Below are positions 14,709 through 16,205 of a stretch of DNA of 16,205 nucleotides, one piece after another (the stretch's first letter is position 1; each line of letters starts with the position of its first letter). Source of the stretch: Bacillota bacterium (GTDB lineage: Bacteria > Bacillota > UBA4882 > UBA8346); NCBI GenBank assembly GCA_023415835.1, contig JAEZJK010000091.1, positions 1 to 16,205 on the forward strand, given 5' to 3'. A program made the position numbers and the translations under genes. The notes under the pieces are model-generated. The model searched no databases. It worked only from the letters and a program-made list of their open reading frames with translations, and was not told where the DNA came from.

Positions 14709-15736
14709 TGAATCCGGAGTATATCAAAGTATATTATAATTTATTGGGGCTTGGGATAGGTCCCGAGTCAGTGAAGCTATTTCCCGAAGTGGTTACAAGG
14801 TTTTACCGAATAAATGGCGCTTGTTTTATGTTGGAGACGCCCAGGGAAAAGTTTGCCTTGTGGCTGGCTACGGAAGATGAACCCCGTTTATTAGCTGAAC
14901 AAGAGATCCTTAGTTTATTAAAGGTAAAAGGAAATGAAGGTTTCCTATTTCCGATCCGGTTAAAGAATAATAGTTTTCATGGTGTTTTAGAGAACGGACG
15001 TTTATTTTACTTAACCAATTGGCCGGAATTAAGGCCGATTTCCTTTAGAAATGACCTAAATATTGAGTCACTTGTGCAATTGGTAATCGATTTCCGAATG
15101 GTTATGGATCACTCCGGCTTATCGGTTTTAGATGTCAAAATGCCGGGGAAGCCTTTAATTGATAGATTTCAAGATATGATAAATTCTTTAAGGAGTTTTA
15201 TGATGTTAGCTAGCTACCGTTTGCATCCTACCAAGTTTGATCAAATGTTTCTAAAGCATTCGGAACTATTGGTTATGGAAGCGGAACTGGCATTAAACCT
15301 CATTGAAATCTCGGCATATTTGAAGATGTATGAAGAAAAAGGCTCTTTTCGGCCAATAATTAATGATTTTAGCCGGAGTAACCTTCGGGTGCTCCCAACC
15401 GGCCGGGCTATTTGTATCAGCCTAAAAGAAAGTACACTGGATTTGCCATTGGTGGATTTAGCATTATTAATGGTTAAAACCGGCCGCGCTAACCGATGGA
15501 GCCGAGAATGGTATGATAAAATTATTAAAATATATAACAAGAGTTTTCCTCTATCTAAAGAAGTTTTGGAAGTTATCCGCGCTTATTTGGCGTTTCCATG
15601 GGAGCTATATCGTTTGGCAGCTCTATATTACCATAACAGGGTAAACTGGCCGGTGTGCGCTTTTGTTGAAAAAATGGAACGGATCTTGGAGAGTAAAGAG
15701 GCTAACAAGAAATTAATCCGAAACATATCTCAATAA
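14705..15736 (+). CDS. Second CotS-family protein, degenerate kinase fold
   Basis: This 343-residue protein is a diverged relative of the same family. RPIINDFSRSNLRVL (216-230) sits where H-G-D-x4-N is expected and keeps the Asp (221) and Asn (226) but not the His-Gly. The metal-binding motif position reads AICISLKES with no Asp. LPLVDLALLM and the C-terminal block AYLAFPWELYRLAALYYHNR are typical of CotS-like proteins. The start is ATG 14705, overlapping the upstream stop; ATG 14708 has slightly better spacing to GAGGA (14696-14700), so the first residue is uncertain. The four-base overlap implies coupled translation and perhaps a complex of the two proteins. No terminator is visible before the rRNA promoters. 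Confidence 0.6.
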   Translation: MMNPEYIKVYYNLLGLGIGPESVKLFPEVVTRFYRINGACFMLETPREKFALWLATEDEPRLLAEQEILSLLKVKGNEGFLFPIRLKNNSFHGVLENGRLFYLTNWPELRPISFRNDLNIESLVQLVIDFRMVMDHSGLSVLDVKMPGKPLIDRFQDMINSLRSFMMLASYRLHPTKFDQMFLKHSELLVMEAELALNLIEISAYLKMYEEKGSFRPIINDFSRSNLRVLPTGRAICISLKESTLDLPLVDLALLMVKTGRANRWSREWYDKIIKIYNKSFPLSKEVLEVIRAYLAFPWELYRLAALYYHNRVNWPVCAFVEKMERILESKEANKKLIRNISQ

Positions 15737-15802
15737 GATTAGTTATAGGACAAGCAATTATTCAGGTTAGCAAAAAGAAAAGAAAAACTTTTAAAATTTC
15801 TC

Positions 15803-15832
15803 TTGACCTAATCGGTATACCTGTGCTAATAT
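15803..15832 (+). promoter_or_regulatory. rRNA promoter P1
   Basis: TTGACC (15803-15808), an 18-base spacer and TAATAT (15827-15832) with an extended TGC before the -10. It lies about 330 bases upstream of the 16S gene. Confidence 0.8.
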
Positions 15833-15899
15833 ATAAAAGCTGTCACGAACCGCAAAATTGTTTCAATAACCGACACGAATAAACATTCAAAAATAAATA

Positions 15900-15928
15900 T
15901 TGACAAGAAAAATGGTTTGTGATAATAT
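15900..15928 (+). promoter_or_regulatory. rRNA promoter P2
   Basis: TTGACA (15900-15905), a 17-base spacer and TAATAT (15923-15928). It lies 96 bases downstream of P1 measured between the -10 boxes. Both promoters are followed by the same box CAATAACCGAC (15864-15874 and 15953-15963). Confidence 0.88.
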
Positions 15929-15975
15929 AAATAAGTCGCTCGATTACAGAAACAATAACCGACGACGGACTTGAA

Positions 15976-15990
15976 CCTTGAAAACTGAAC
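15976..15990 (+). promoter_or_regulatory. boxA-like antitermination site in rRNA leader
   Basis: The sequence CCTTGAAAACTGAAC resembles the TCTTTGAAAACTGAA boxA found in Bacillus-type pre-rRNA leaders. It is placed between P2 and the 16S gene as expected. Confidence 0.65.
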
Positions 15991-16002
15991 AGCAGTAAAG
16001 CG

Positions 16003-16145
16003 AAAGACTGGTAGGTCTTTTGAATTAAGAAAAACCTGTCATGAGGTAAGTGCAGCAATGCACTAAAAACATGGCCAAAAAAAACTAGAGCTATTGTTCA
16101 AGCTCGCCAAAATCGTTTATTGTGAGAACGCACCTTGGTGTGTTC
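16003..16145 (+). other. 16S rRNA leader with small hairpins
   Basis: Three short stems are visible. AAAGAC/GTCTTT pairs at 16003-16020. AGTGCA/TGCACT pairs around a GCAA (GNRA-type) tetraloop at 16049-16064. An 8-bp stem with one G-U pair closes a CTTG tetraloop at 16126-16145. They probably take part in leader folding, antitermination or pre-rRNA processing. Confidence 0.6.
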
Positions 16146-16160
16146 CAACAAGATAAAGAT

Positions 16161-16205
16161 TTTCACGGAGAGTTTGATCCTGGCTCAGGACGAACGCTGG
16201 CGGCG
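16161..16205 (+). rRNA. rrs: 16S ribosomal RNA, 5' end (partial)
   Basis: The sequence contains the universal 16S start AGAGTTTGATCCTGGCTCAG and continues GACGAACGCTGGCGGCG to the window edge. The mature 5' end is set by analogy with Bacillus (a few bases before CGGAGAG) and may be off by a few bases. Confidence 0.95.

Noticed and set aside
15737..15802. Terminator between the second CotS-like gene and the rRNA promoters
   Set aside because: The region is A/T-rich with only a weak AT palindrome near 15788-15800. No stable stem with a T-run is present.

Overview
The window most likely comes from a motile, spore-forming, Gram-positive bacterium (Bacillota/Firmicutes in the broad sense). The signs are strong AGGAGG-type ribosome binding sites, a Firmicute-style flagellar set, two CotS-family (spore coat kinase-like) proteins, a heptose kinase/phosphatase pair of the kind used for S-layer glycans, and a 16S rRNA 5' end preceded by tandem promoters and a boxA-like leader. 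I cannot name the genus from the sequence.

Left edge (1-1030): an array of imperfect inverted-repeat units that runs off the left edge, with an intact GxxExxY (PD-(D/E)XK-like) gene inside it. A fragment of that gene's 3' end is duplicated further right. The array stops directly at the ribosome binding site of the next operon.

Glycan and flagellar block (1048-8396, + strand): pseI, pseG and pseC, three enzymes of pseudaminic acid synthesis, are followed by flaG, a very large fliD, a FlgN/FliT-like helical protein and fliS, then a clear terminator. The layout fits flagellin glycosylation coupled to filament cap and flagellin export functions. pseB, pseH and pseF are not in the window.

Housekeeping pair (8480-10053, +): a cold-shock protein gene with a near-consensus extended -10 promoter and its own terminator, then a THUMP-domain rRNA methyltransferase of the RlmL/YpsC family.

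Heptose operon (12881-10077, - strand): hddA (TTG start), gmhB and a GT4 glycosyltransferase. This is part of the GDP-D-glycero-alpha-D-manno-heptose route plus a transferase that may use such sugars. gmhA and hddC are not present.

Divergent intergenic region (12882-13238): this holds the most striking structure in the window. Two compound hairpins lie on opposite strands around a perfect 12-bp palindrome. They share an identical 8-nt terminal loop, so the two loops are exact reverse complements of each other. Their outer stems are homologous, with three compensated base-pair changes. I do not recognise this as a named element.

Right part (13239-15736, +): two overlapping genes for CotS-like proteins in which catalytic positions look degenerate (candidate pseudokinases). 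Then come two tandem rRNA promoters, a leader with several small hairpins, and the first bases of a 16S rRNA gene at the right edge.
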